From Chitinophaga sp. YR627 (GTDB lineage: Bacteria > Bacteroidota > Bacteroidia > Chitinophagales > Chitinophagaceae): a stretch of 64,000 nt of DNA. The stretch spans positions 1,488,001 to 1,552,000 of the forward strand of contig NZ_FOUX01000002.1 of the NCBI RefSeq assembly GCF_900114995.1, read 5' to 3'. Both the position numbers and the translations under genes were made by a program. The notes under the pieces are model-generated. The model did not search any database and was not told the origin of the DNA. It saw nothing but the letters and a program-made list of their open reading frames with translations. Each line of letters opens with the position of its first letter. Position 1 is the stretch's first letter. Positions 16,986 to 25,540 of this stretch are shown piece by piece.

Positions 16986-18059
16986 TTATTGTTTATTCCA
17001 GGCGACTCTGAAGCCGACGTTAGGACACCTTTCGTCAGGCTTTTCTATAATACGGGCGCTGATCAGCAATTCATTTTCCGGCCTGATACGACTATTGTAA
17101 GCACCTCCCTTGACAATTTTAAACTGATGTGAACTATCAGACCAATCAGCACACCATTCTGCAATATTCCCTGTCATATCATATAGCTTAAATAAATTCG
17201 AATCCAAAGAAGCAACTGGCGCCGGCTTTTTCGTATTATATATAGCCACTTTCTGTGCAGCATTACTCCCACTGTATTTAGTTCCTAATCCAGCATCGGC
17301 TGCATATTCCCATTCCAGTACTGTTGGAAGCCTTCCATTTTGGGATTTACAAAAATCAACAGCTTCCTGCCAGGTAATATTGGCTACGGGAGCATCACCT
17401 CTGAGACCTGCAGATTGAGGAGGAAATTGTTTTCCAGCACTTGTACAATATGCTTTATACTCATTAATCGTCACTTCCGTATTGCTGATATAAAAGGGAT
17501 CTATGCCTGGTCCGGTAATCAATATTTGTTGCATGTGTTTCACCGGAATGACGTGGGGATAAAACAGAATATATACACCGGATAGAACAGCCAGGCTGGA
17601 ACTGACCCCGAGTGTTGTGATACCTGTTTTACGTTGCCTTATTCTTCTTTGTCCTCTGATCTTGTCCTTTAGCATACGCGCGATATGCTCCGGGTTATTT
17701 TTCCAGTCCTGATAAACAACATGCATCGATATACCATCAATAGGGGTATCATCAAGTCTCAGCTGGAGAATATGCGGCTCCCCCATTCTTGTTTTGGCGA
17801 GTGCGATCAGCTTTTCAATTCCCGACCAGTATTTATTGACGAAAGTGGCGCTGGTGATCATTAACACAAATCTGGCGCGTCTTCCAAATGTGTTCATCGT
17901 AAGATCAATAATATGTTGCCCCCAACTCTCGACACTCTTCTCCACATAGTAGTAGTATCGGATACCTAGTTTCTTTAACTCCTTTGCGATCTGATCTGCG
18001 ACTGGTCTATCTTCTTCAGCAACCGAAATAGCTACGTCGTATTTGAATAACCGAATCAT
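16986..18059 (-). CDS. TIR - transmembrane - FGE-sulfatase domain fusion protein
   Basis: A 357-residue three-part protein. Residues 1-135 are a TIR domain: KYDVAISVAEEDR opens strand A, and KYWSGIEKL (Trp78, Glu82) is at the WxxxE position that carries the NADase glutamate in catalytic TIRs. Residues ~146-167 form one transmembrane helix. Residues ~186-354 form a formylglycine-generating-enzyme-like (SUMF1) domain with IxxTEVTINEYKAYC, NITWQEAVDFCKSQNGRLPTVLEWEYAA, DMTGNIAEWCADW, KGGAY and GFRVAW. Such FGE domains in bacterial conflict proteins usually bind ligands rather than oxidise cysteine. The TIR side would face the cytoplasm and the FGE domain the periplasm. It follows the caspase gene by 27 bp. 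Confidence 0.9.
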   Translation of the reverse strand: MIRLFKYDVAISVAEEDRPVADQIAKELKKLGIRYYYYVEKSVESWGQHIIDLTMNTFGRRARFVLMITSATFVNKYWSGIEKLIALAKTRMGEPHILQLRLDDTPIDGISMHVVYQDWKNNPEHIARMLKDKIRGQRRIRQRKTGITTLGVSSSLAVLSGVYILFYPHVIPVKHMQQILITGPGIDPFYISNTEVTINEYKAYCTSAGKQFPPQSAGLRGDAPVANITWQEAVDFCKSQNGRLPTVLEWEYAADAGLGTKYSGSNAAQKVAIYNTKKPAPVASLDSNLFKLYDMTGNIAEWCADWSDSSHQFKIVKGGAYNSRIRPENELLISARIIEKPDERCPNVGFRVAWNKQ

Positions 18060-18086
18060 GGTATATGGGATTTGAGGTGATCGGGA

Positions 18087-19037
18087 CTATACCCTACCAT
18101 TTTTGATCAATTTCCAGTAGTAGGCTCCCAGGCCTGTCAGACGACAGCTTTTATTCCGAACAGCGGCCCAATACAGATATTCTTCACCTACAGGTTCCAC
18201 CAAACCGATCAGCTGCATTCTACGCAGAATTTTAAACGTACTGATATTCTTTTCGTTTGGAGTATCTGTCGTAGTGGTATATTCATAACTGGGGTCGAGA
18301 GGAAAGTCATGGTCAGTCTGAGGGAAATATTCCAATAGCAGTCTTAACTCAGCTTTAGATACTGTGGGTTTTACTGTACGCAGGCTTACAGAACGGACAA
18401 TATTCGCTTTAAACACAGGACGCTGGTGCCAGCTCCCCAAAGCCTTATCTATATAACTATAGATATTCCCGGGGGTTACTTCTCCATCTATATCTGCGGC
18501 ACCTCCTTTCAGGGCGTCGATAAGAAGCCCCGTGAATACGCCATGCCCATTACTTTCTACAGAAGTCTCCGAACTGCGGCTAGAGGCCAGGATAATCACC
18601 CCCTGGTCCAGGAATGCCGCACTGTTGCCAATAAAAGCAGGTGAACCCATAGCACCTGCATGGCAGCAGTCCAGGATAACAATCTTATGTCTTGCCTTTG
18701 ACAGACCTGCCATTTTCAGTATTTCATCCATAGAAATACCAACGTCATCACGGGTAAAATCAGGGGTAACAATGTAGCCGCCACCTGATTCTGTCACATT
18801 ACCATGACCTGAAAAATAGAACAGACTGACATCGTCATCACTGTCATTAAAGGTTTTGAGGATAATGGACTTTAATTCTGATTTTGTCTTTACTGTAGTA
18901 AAGAGCTTTACTGCAAAATTCGGAGAGCCATCTGCGTTTTTGTCCAATAGTTCTGCTACCGTATTTGCGTCATTGATACAGCCCTTGAGGCGGGCGCCGG
19001 GATAATCATCAATTCCGACTACTAATGCTTTTCTCAT
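18087..19037 (-). CDS. Caspase-family protease, first gene of the cluster
   Basis: A 316-residue peptidase C14-type protein. KALVVGIDDYPGARLKGCINDA (residues 3-24) is the canonical first strand and loop. The catalytic histidine is His78 in YFSGHGN and the catalytic cysteine is Cys125 in LDCCHAG. SSRSSETSVESNGHGVFTGLLIDAL is the substrate-pocket region. Residues ~225-316 form a winged-helix-like C-terminal domain (TFKILRRMQLIGLVEPVGEEYLYW, TGLGAYYWKLI) that could be a DNA- or partner-binding module. No signal peptide, so it acts in the cytoplasm. It starts the minus-strand operon and is the likely executioner protease, a role known for caspase-like proteins in bacterial conflict systems but inferred here. 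Confidence 0.9.
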   Translation of the reverse strand: MRKALVVGIDDYPGARLKGCINDANTVAELLDKNADGSPNFAVKLFTTVKTKSELKSIILKTFNDSDDDVSLFYFSGHGNVTESGGGYIVTPDFTRDDVGISMDEILKMAGLSKARHKIVILDCCHAGAMGSPAFIGNSAAFLDQGVIILASSRSSETSVESNGHGVFTGLLIDALKGGAADIDGEVTPGNIYSYIDKALGSWHQRPVFKANIVRSVSLRTVKPTVSKAELRLLLEYFPQTDHDFPLDPSYEYTTTTDTPNEKNISTFKILRRMQLIGLVEPVGEEYLYWAAVRNKSCRLTGLGAYYWKLIKNGRV

Positions 19038-19293
19038 GCGTGTGTATTTTCGTTGGGATTAGTCTGGTATTGTCCTTGGTCGATGGAGCAAAGATGAAAT
19101 TACATTGCGGCGGAAAAAACCGGTATACGGGGGGAAAAATCCCCTTTTTACGGGCTTCCCGGATAATTCCCCTGGTGAGATAGGATTTTTCCGGTATTTG
19201 CTTTGGGCTGATTTTTTTTGATCGTTCCGGTTATAGTTTCGCAGCGTAAACAGTTTACACCCCGATTTTTCACTACACCTAAAAACTTCGTTT

Positions 19294-19764
19294 ATGCAAC
19301 AACACCTTACCGTAAAACCTCTACCATTCTTCTATGTAGGACAGAAAACTACTGCCGACAGGATCGCCAGATTCCAGCAACAAAAACATGCCGCATTAAG
19401 CCAGGCAGCAGGCAAGCCCGATACCAGATCTGTATGGTATTCGAAAGAACATTTCACAAAACTCGTAGAAGAAATTGAGTTTGCCGGTGGAGACGGTATC
19501 AGGGTTTATTTTGGTACCTATGAGGAGGGACATCAATTTGCCGGTCAGACCTGTCTGTTGTTTGTTACAACCAGAGAGAAACAGGTAGGCAATACCATTA
19601 CACATGCGAATGTCATACTCGAGAAAGAACCTAATTATTCAGAACGGTCTTCTGTGGAAAAAGATGTGATCTTATTCCCAGGCGATGACCCGGGAGAAGA
19701 CATCAGGGACTTCAACATGGGCATCCCTTGTCCGCCGCGCTGTGACGACGAATTTTCTCAATAA
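19294..19764 (+). CDS. Conserved hypothetical cytoplasmic protein
   Basis: A 156-residue protein with no signal peptide or membrane segment. It contains VWYSKEHFTKLVEEIEFAGGDGIRVYFGTYEEGH, a pattern I associate with a small uncharacterised Bacteroidota family, and ends in a proline/cysteine segment (IPCPPRCDDEF). No catalytic motif. It lies 19 bp before the polytopic membrane gene and diverges from the caspase operon across a 256-bp region that holds a small GGGGA/TCCCC hairpin at 19131-19144. Confidence 0.6.
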   Translation: MQQHLTVKPLPFFYVGQKTTADRIARFQQQKHAALSQAAGKPDTRSVWYSKEHFTKLVEEIEFAGGDGIRVYFGTYEEGHQFAGQTCLLFVTTREKQVGNTITHANVILEKEPNYSERSSVEKDVILFPGDDPGEDIRDFNMGIPCPPRCDDEFSQ

Positions 19765-19783
19765 CATTACGTAATTTGAGTAA

Positions 19784-20467
19784 ATGCAGCGATTCTTCAG
19801 CTACGAATACATGTATTTGTTACCTCTGTTGCTTAGTGCCATTCTGAGCCTGAAGACTTTCAGGCATGGATGGCCTAAGCAATATAGGCTATTTGCGGTA
19901 CTGATCTGGACCACACTATTGGCAGAAGCACTGGCGAATCTATGGATACATAAGCTGCATAATATGTTTGGATGGAATTACTCCAGGAATAATTTATGGA
20001 TCTATAACTTCTATTTTCTGATCCGTTTAGTTTTACTGGCGTCTATTTTTTATCAGATCTTATGTGATCCCCGGACAAAGAAAATAGTTTATGCGGTGAC
20101 TGCAGGAATATTGTTGTTTGGACTGGCTGACTATTTCATTATTCAGAGCCCCTTTCAGTACAATACTTATAGTGTGATCGCATGTCACGTAACACTGATA
20201 GCACTATGCCTTTGTTATTTCAGACAGCTGCTGCAGGCCCCCGGTATCATTGTTTTACACAAAGAGCCCATGATATGGATGACCCTGGGAACATTCCTAT
20301 ACCAATCTGCATCGCTTCCGTTCCTGATCATGTTTGGTTTTCTGAATATGCAGCACTCTCCCCTGGCACTGTCGCTCCTATTTATCAACGACATTTTCAA
20401 TTTCATCATTTGCATCTGTTATTTAATCAGCTTTTTATGCAAACCTCAACATTCGCAACCTCTCTGA
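19784..20467 (+). CDS. Seven-helix membrane protein upstream of a two-component system
   Basis: A 227-residue protein with about seven transmembrane helices (starting near residues 10, 36, 70, 98, 130, 160 and 195) and short loops. It lacks obvious ligand or metal residues. Its last 31 bases overlap the start of the sensor kinase gene, so translation is probably coupled, and its topology matches separate 7TM sensor modules that work with kinases having only one membrane helix. The sensor role is inference. Confidence 0.75.
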   Translation: MQRFFSYEYMYLLPLLLSAILSLKTFRHGWPKQYRLFAVLIWTTLLAEALANLWIHKLHNMFGWNYSRNNLWIYNFYFLIRLVLLASIFYQILCDPRTKKIVYAVTAGILLFGLADYFIIQSPFQYNTYSVIACHVTLIALCLCYFRQLLQAPGIIVLHKEPMIWMTLGTFLYQSASLPFLIMFGFLNMQHSPLALSLLFINDIFNFIICICYLISFLCKPQHSQPL

Positions 20468-21258
20468 CCATCATCATATCAACCTTGCTTGTTATGAGTC
20501 TCAGTGCGGCCGTTATTTATTTCCTGTTTCTCTATCAGAAGAAAAAATTCCGACACCAACAGGAACTGATTGAAATGCGGGAGGCATTTAACCATGTATT
20601 ACTCCAGTCAAAGCTTGCGATACAGGAGCAAACGCTCAATCATATCTCTAAAGAGTTACACGCCAACTTTAGTCATCTGGTATCCCTGATTAACATCAAT
20701 CTTTCTGAAATATTACCTAAAAGTCCTCAGGGACAAAGGGAGAACATCCTTGAAACAAAATCACTGGCCAAGCAGCTAATGAGTGAATTAAAAGCACTCA
20801 GTGCCAATCTTAATACCGACCATATCATTCATATAGGGTTTGTACAGGCATTGCAGAATGAACTGAACAGACTGGCGAAGACCGGCCGATATGAAGTCAG
20901 TATTACAAAAACCGGGGAAGAATACCGGATGCAGCCTGAGCATGAAATCATTCTCTTCCGTCTCTGTCAGGAAGTGCTCAATAATGTAGTGAAATATGCG
21001 AAGGCATCTAAAGTGATCTCAAAGCTATCCTTTTCAGATGACACCTTCATCCTGACCATTGCTGACAATGGCGACGGGTTTGATATTGACCAGGCACTTC
21101 AGCAAAGCGGAGAAAAACAAAGTACCGGCTTACTGAATATGCGTAAAAGAGCATCACTGATCAACGCTGATCTGAATATTACAAGTCATAGCGGAGACGG
21201 TACTATCGTCACCATAAATATTCCCCATCCACAAATACTAAAAACTTATGCTGTATGA
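20437..21258 (+). CDS. Sensor histidine kinase, NarX/HisKA_3 type
   Basis: Start chosen at the ATG at 20437 (273 residues); a longer open frame upstream runs inside the 7TM gene in another frame and is not coding. One transmembrane helix near residues 8-32, then a coiled-coil linker, then HISKELHANFSHLVSL with the phospho-acceptor His75. The HATPase domain shows EVLNNVVKYAKAS (N-box), TIADNGDGFD (G1) and GLLNMRKRASLINADLNI (G2/linker). It phosphorylates the LuxR-type regulator encoded immediately downstream with a 4-bp overlap. The input is probably sensed by the coupled 7TM protein. Confidence 0.9.
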   Translation: MQTSTFATSLTIIISTLLVMSLSAAVIYFLFLYQKKKFRHQQELIEMREAFNHVLLQSKLAIQEQTLNHISKELHANFSHLVSLININLSEILPKSPQGQRENILETKSLAKQLMSELKALSANLNTDHIIHIGFVQALQNELNRLAKTGRYEVSITKTGEEYRMQPEHEIILFRLCQEVLNNVVKYAKASKVISKLSFSDDTFILTIADNGDGFDIDQALQQSGEKQSTGLLNMRKRASLINADLNITSHSGDGTIVTINIPHPQILKTYAV

Positions 21259-21923
21259 AAAATGCCAGCAAAAAAATCAACATCGCCCTTGTAGATGACC
21301 ATAATCTGTTCCGTAAAGGTCTGATCAAGCTCATTAATATGGGCGACCCTCAACAGAAGTATCACATTCTATTTGAAGCTGAAAACGGGAACGATCTGAA
21401 AGAAAAGATGATGCAGCCTCCATTTCCCGATATTATACTGATGGACATCGACATGCCGGACATGGACGGATATGAAGCAGTGGACTGGCTGCAACGCACA
21501 CATCCCACCGTTAAAGTACTGGTCGTGTCTATGGTTGAATCGGAGAACGCGATCCTGCGTATGCTACGCCTGGGTGTCAAAGGATATCTTTCCAAGGATA
21601 TTGAAGTAGAAGACATGAACCGGGCACTGGAAGCCATTGCCAGCAACGGGTTTTATTATTCAGAAATTGCGACTGAAGTACTGAATCAGAATCTTATGGG
21701 AAATATCAAGCCGAACCCTGCTTCCCTTTATTTATCAGAAAATGAACGGGAATTCCTGAAACTTGCCACAACGGAGATGACTTATCAACAGATAGCAGAT
21801 AAGATGAACCTAAGTCCAAAAACGATAGACGGTTACCGGGAAGCGTTATTTCAGAAACTCAATGTAAAAACAAGGGTGACCATGGCCATGTATGCGGTGA
21901 AGCACGGTATTGTGCAGTTGTAA
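21255..21923 (+). CDS. LuxR/NarL-type response regulator
   Basis: A 222-residue regulator. The receiver domain has the acidic pair in ALVDDHN, the phospho-acceptor Asp64 in LMDIDMPDMDGYEA, and the conserved lysine in GVKGYLSKDIE. The C-terminal LuxR helix-turn-helix is residues ~155-222 (FLKLATTEMTYQQIADKMNLSPKTIDGYREALFQKLNVKTRVTMAMYA). It should bind promoters once phosphorylated by the kinase encoded just before it. Target genes are not evident. Confidence 0.95.
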   Translation: MKNASKKINIALVDDHNLFRKGLIKLINMGDPQQKYHILFEAENGNDLKEKMMQPPFPDIILMDIDMPDMDGYEAVDWLQRTHPTVKVLVVSMVESENAILRMLRLGVKGYLSKDIEVEDMNRALEAIASNGFYYSEIATEVLNQNLMGNIKPNPASLYLSENEREFLKLATTEMTYQQIADKMNLSPKTIDGYREALFQKLNVKTRVTMAMYAVKHGIVQL

Positions 21924-21974
21924 ACCAATATACGTGCAATTACTTATTTTCACGGCACATTCAATTATTGTCAG

Positions 21975-22442
21975 ATGGGTGCTCCGAAATATGAATATAA
22001 AAAGATCTTATTCCGCTTTTACAGCAATCTCCTGGAAGAATCAACAGTGGAAACCTTATGGGCACTGATGATCGATCCGGTAAAGGGCTATTACAAACTG
22101 GACAATATTCCTTTTTATGTACCTGGTCTGGCTTCGGACGATATTATTCTGGCTGAATATGATGAGGAAGAGCAAATGATGACCTACCGTGAACTGGTTG
22201 AATGTTCTGGTAACTCGACTATACAGGTTATTGTACGGGAAGCTGGTAAAGATGCAAGTTCGCTGAGGGCAGATTTTAAAAAAGCCGGCTGTCCGAGTGA
22301 AGGATTGAATGAGCGATATTTTGTGATGGAGATACCTGTGGGACTGGATTACGGACCTATCAGGCAGCACCTGGTACAGTTGCAGGAAGCAGGTATTATA
22401 GATTACGCAGAGGCCTGTCTGGCTGATGGGCACCGATATTAA
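21975..22442 (+). CDS. DUF4265 family protein
   Basis: A 155-residue soluble protein. ESTVETLWALMIDPVKGYYKLDNIPFYVPGLASDDIILAEYDEEE and SGNSTIQVIV follow the DUF4265 consensus (WxxE-LWA...LDNIPFY...D-V-A-Y, S-G-N-S-T). The function of the family is unknown. It ends in a perfect bidirectional terminator shared with the convergent surface-protein gene. Confidence 0.75.
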   Translation: MGAPKYEYKKILFRFYSNLLEESTVETLWALMIDPVKGYYKLDNIPFYVPGLASDDIILAEYDEEEQMMTYRELVECSGNSTIQVIVREAGKDASSLRADFKKAGCPSEGLNERYFVMEIPVGLDYGPIRQHLVQLQEAGIIDYAEACLADGHRY

Positions 22443-22478
22443 AAAAAGGCTTTCAGGGGAGATCTGAAAGCCTTTTTT
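22442..22478. terminator. Bidirectional rho-independent terminator
   Basis: AAAAAAGGCTTTCAG (22442-22456) pairs perfectly over 15 bp with CTGAAAGCCTTTTTT (22464-22478), loop of 7 nt. It separates the DUF4265 gene from the convergent surface-protein gene and carries U-runs on both strands. Confidence 0.95.
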
Positions 22479-22483
22479 AGTTA

Positions 22484-23509
22484 CTATTTTTTATCTTCTT
22501 TTATTGTTTTTATTTCAGCCTGCATCATCTTCATTTGCGCCTTCATTTCCTCATTCTGTTTGTGTTCCTCAATCAGGTGCAAGGTCAGTTCTTCTATTTT
22601 TTGCAATAGTATTTTGTTCATTTCCCCAAGATCGACACCTTTGGCTTCTACTTCCGCAGCAGAAGGAACCCCTTCCAGGTGACGATTCGCCTTTATATAC
22701 TGCTCTATTTCATTCAAAGAGGACAGTTTGTATGCCGGATCAAATACAAAATCCGCCCAACCGAGTGCTGTAACCTTTACTTTTTTGGCACCGATGGTAC
22801 CTGCTACCGCTAATTTGTACTCGCTGGCTACTGTTGTTGTCCCGATTCCAACCGCTCCACCCGCAGTTATCCTCATCGCTTCCTTGTAACTGGTGAAAGT
22901 CGTCCTTATACCAAAAACCATCTCAGGCGCTACTGTTCCAACTCCGGAATTACATACAGAACCTATGTAACTCACATTATTAAACCCGTTACTATTTCTG
23001 GTTGTCAGAAAAATGCCTGCATAAGTATTATCCACAGAAGCTGTATTTGCAATCTGTATCGAGGGCCCTTTAGGAATGCCAGTGGAAGTATTCTCCGACG
23101 TATACCTGACAGAGCTGGTATCATTCACATCCAACTTATAGGTAGGCGTTGTGGATCCTATACCTACGTAACCGTTTTGTGCTGCTATTCTCATTCTCTC
23201 TACCCATGCAGTACCATTATAGAGAAAGGTAGAAAAACCCTGGAATGCGGATGAGCTGTCAGTCAGCTGAAAATTGACGCCTTTAAATCCAGAGGGGTTG
23301 GTTATTCTAATACCTGTAATCGGTAAATCAGCACCATGTTTTATCACCCAAAGTCCATTGTTAGCTCTTCCAAGTCCGGAAATCCAAAAATTTGCATTTG
23401 CCTGAGCTACACTGTTGCCATTTTCGATGTACTGAGCCTGAGTTTGTACTGAAAAAGCACTTACGAACAACATTGTCAATACGCTGATTGACCTTTTTAT
23501 TGTATTCAT
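22484..23509 (-). CDS. Exported surface protein with phage-tail-fibre-like coiled-coil end
   Basis: A 341-residue protein with a signal peptide (to about AQA, residue 25). The body contains short beta-repeat signatures common in tail-fibre and adhesin-like proteins: GYVGIGSTTPTYKLDVNDTSS and GAVGIGTTTVASEYKLAVAGTIGAKKVKV. A Bacteroidota C-terminal pattern follows: LSSLNEIEQYIKANRHLEGVPSAAEV, then a trimeric-looking coiled coil of Met/Glu/Lys to the end. Many Bacteroidota genomes carry such proteins outside phages, and none of the neighbours are phage genes. Likely a trimeric outer-surface protein. Confidence 0.75.
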   Translation of the reverse strand: MNTIKRSISVLTMLFVSAFSVQTQAQYIENGNSVAQANANFWISGLGRANNGLWVIKHGADLPITGIRITNPSGFKGVNFQLTDSSSAFQGFSTFLYNGTAWVERMRIAAQNGYVGIGSTTPTYKLDVNDTSSVRYTSENTSTGIPKGPSIQIANTASVDNTYAGIFLTTRNSNGFNNVSYIGSVCNSGVGTVAPEMVFGIRTTFTSYKEAMRITAGGAVGIGTTTVASEYKLAVAGTIGAKKVKVTALGWADFVFDPAYKLSSLNEIEQYIKANRHLEGVPSAAEVEAKGVDLGEMNKILLQKIEELTLHLIEEHKQNEEMKAQMKMMQAEIKTIKEDKK

Positions 23510-23669
23510 TATTTCAATTATTAGTATAGGAATTATAAACTACTAGCTACAGATATGAACAAACATTTAACTAGCAGCAAGTTAAGTACAAATCCAAACT
23601 TTTAAATAATGAATGGTACTTTTTTATTAACAATGCTTTATTTTACTGTTATTGAAAACTGTCATCGTA

Positions 23670-23834
23670 TTACTTCTGCAGCGGCAGCTCTTTCAATTTT
23701 CTCTTTTCTATTTTCGCGACCACCATTTGTTCCGGATCTGCGATCTCAGCAATGGTATATTCAATTGTTGTATTCATGACCTGTGTAGCCTCCTGCAAGG
23801 TAAGGCCATGTTTATATTGCAGCCATGCAAACAT
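23670..23834 (-). CDS. Small open frame or remnant, 54 codons
   Basis: An ATG at 23834 opens 54 codons of plausible coding sequence (MFAWLQYKHGLTLQEATQV... to ...KRKLKELPLQK) ending at 23670. Five codons earlier in the same frame is the stop of the 92-residue membrane protein, so it could also be the tail of an older, longer gene. The charged, helical composition supports real coding history. No family recognised. The sequence from 23510 to 23669 upstream of the surface protein shows no other gene. Confidence 0.3.
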   Translation of the reverse strand: MFAWLQYKHGLTLQEATQVMNTTIEYTIAEIADPEQMVVAKIEKRKLKELPLQK

Positions 23835-23846
23835 ATTCCGGCTGAA

Positions 23847-24125
23847 TTAAAAACTACGAACCCCCATTATTATTGTAACGATCAGCAGAATTATTCCTGT
23901 GAGCAGAAAGACTCTATTACCATGCGCATCCTGGATCAATAATACAAGGCTCAGGATGAGTGCATAAAGACCGATGCCAATTGCGGTATATGGTTTTGTC
24001 AGGTCGTATGAACCGCCACCGATACCATCTCCGGTATCTATTCTGTCTCTGAGGAAAAACACATACAATAATATCAGAAAAGGCAATGCCAGTAAGATAG
24101 TTTTGAATATTTGGGTAGATTTCAT
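23847..24125 (-). CDS. Small membrane protein
   Basis: A 92-residue protein with three hydrophobic helices (residues ~8-25, 47-64, 69-88) and a Gly-rich polar turn (RDRIDTGDGIGGGSYDLTKPY) between the first and second. No family recognised. It is 30 bp downstream of the 402-residue hypothetical gene on the same strand. Confidence 0.55.
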   Translation of the reverse strand: MKSTQIFKTILLALPFLILLYVFFLRDRIDTGDGIGGGSYDLTKPYTAIGIGLYALILSLVLLIQDAHGNRVFLLTGIILLIVTIIMGVRSF

Positions 24126-24155
24126 GGAAAAGAAGATAATGAATTTTCAGACTGT

Positions 24156-25364
24156 CTATTTACTCAATGGTAATATACCGATTTGCTTCCATGCAGTCAG
24201 GCATGCTGCATCTACTCCACATTCCGTAAGGATCTCTTCAAACTCATCGTCACCATGTCCTTCTATTGACCAGTCTATAGCATAAGCGGCAAATGTATCA
24301 GAGACTTCGAATTTGCCGAAGAGTTTATTTTTTGTGAGCAGAAAGGCCGCTTTTCTGATCATAGTTGTACCGACGTCCAAATAATTATAATCCTCCATCA
24401 GCTGCTCCATTTGTGCCCAAAGTCGTTCAAAAGGTCTGATACTGACATTCATTGATTCGTTATAATGCGTATCAAAAAATACTATTTCATTTTTAGCCAA
24501 CTTCCCTGTTATCTGCTTTACAGACTGGCATGTCAGGTAAGGGACGTAATTGACGCCAAGCCGATACCCTAATTCCAACAAAGCAACGGGTTGCTCTATC
24601 TGATTATGCTCCAGTGTTAATACAACCTGTTTCGCCAATGCTTCCGATAATTCTTCTGACAGTTGTTCCGGACTTATATTTTCCGGGCGCCGGCAGTAGA
24701 TCAACCCATTATTACCCTTGTCATCAAATTGCCTGATCGTATCCAGTACCTGCATGTCATCATAACTGTATTCATCATAAGAGGTATATTGACCACTACC
24801 CGGAAAAACACGTATGCTGGAGGCTCTTTGTATTTTGCCGGCGGTATCATATTCAAAGTCGGTTATATTAATAATAAAAGAGTGGTCATCATTTCTCATT
24901 GTTTTTATGATATCTTCTTTAGATAACCATCCATATCCACTCCCACCACCATTGGCCCGTAAACTCTGATAAGCAACTTTTTTACCATCTTTAAATTCCA
25001 TCCTCGAAATGATGGAAGGAACACCCGTGTTCATACAGTACTCTACATACTCCACGCACGTATCTCCGTAGACATAAACTCCCTCCCACAAAATCTTGTT
25101 ATGTTCATGTTTAAATGTTGTATAACAGGGCAGACCTTTTGCATTGAACCCATATTCATGCAACGCAGAGCTGTCTAATCCACTCTTATCCTGCTGTAAC
25201 GGTCCATCGGCAGGAAAAGAATGCCAGTCAAATTTACTAAGGTCATACCTGGCCCCTTCTGCATATAGTGTTTCCTGTACATTTTGTTTGTGTGCCAGCA
25301 GCTCTTCTCTGCGGTCAAAAGTCTGCTCCCAACGTTGTATCAGTTCTTCTAATTTCGCTTCCAT
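24156..25364 (-). CDS. Hypothetical cytoplasmic protein, 402 residues
   Basis: No signal peptide or membrane segment. The first ~30 residues are a helical, charged segment. Residues ~60-215 are rich in aromatic, repeated short beta elements (FNAKGLPCYTTFKHEHNKILWEGVYVYGD, then DFEYDTAGKIQRASSIRVF, then YDEYSYDDMQVLDTIRQFDDKGN), of the kind seen in YD-like/WG-repeat wrapping. The C-terminal ~150 residues are helical. I do not recognise a family. The product is possibly an uncharacterised Bacteroidota cytoplasmic protein related to toxin-immunity loci, but nothing here proves that. Confidence 0.6.
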   Translation of the reverse strand: MEAKLEELIQRWEQTFDRREELLAHKQNVQETLYAEGARYDLSKFDWHSFPADGPLQQDKSGLDSSALHEYGFNAKGLPCYTTFKHEHNKILWEGVYVYGDTCVEYVEYCMNTGVPSIISRMEFKDGKKVAYQSLRANGGGSGYGWLSKEDIIKTMRNDDHSFIINITDFEYDTAGKIQRASSIRVFPGSGQYTSYDEYSYDDMQVLDTIRQFDDKGNNGLIYCRRPENISPEQLSEELSEALAKQVVLTLEHNQIEQPVALLELGYRLGVNYVPYLTCQSVKQITGKLAKNEIVFFDTHYNESMNVSIRPFERLWAQMEQLMEDYNYLDVGTTMIRKAAFLLTKNKLFGKFEVSDTFAAYAIDWSIEGHGDDEFEEILTECGVDAACLTAWKQIGILPLSK

Positions 25365-25464
25365 TTACTTAAAATACGACTATTTATAACGGTATTGCTT
25401 GTTTTATGATATGCCCCTATCAAGATAAGATCATAAAAATTCATCAAAAATAATACTCTACTCA

Positions 25465-25495
25465 TTTTGTAGACTAATTTTTTGTTCTATTTTTG
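25465..25495 (+). promoter_or_regulatory. Bacteroidota-type promoter of the SusC/SusD operon
   Basis: TTTTG (25465-25469) as -33 and TATTTTTG (25488-25495), an exact TAnnTTTG -7 box, with an 18-bp spacer. The predicted start is near 25502, giving a ~230-nt leader before susC. The 25365-25464 stretch upstream shows nothing else. Confidence 0.75.
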
Positions 25496-25540
25496 CATCC
25501 CGAATCAGACTGGTATAATAACGACAAGAATCTAGACATT

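Noticed and set aside
19131..19149. GGGGA/TCCCC hairpin with T-run as a terminator
   Set aside because: No plus-strand gene reads into it and on the minus strand it lies upstream of the caspase start; kept only as a note.
20182..20436. Longer N-terminus for the sensor kinase
   Set aside because: The extra 85 codons overlap the 7TM gene in another frame and have no helix or motif; the ATG at 20437 gives a normal kinase start.
22484..23509. Phage tail fibre and hence a prophage
   Set aside because: No other phage gene is near. Such coiled-coil-tailed proteins are common as chromosomal surface proteins in Bacteroidota.
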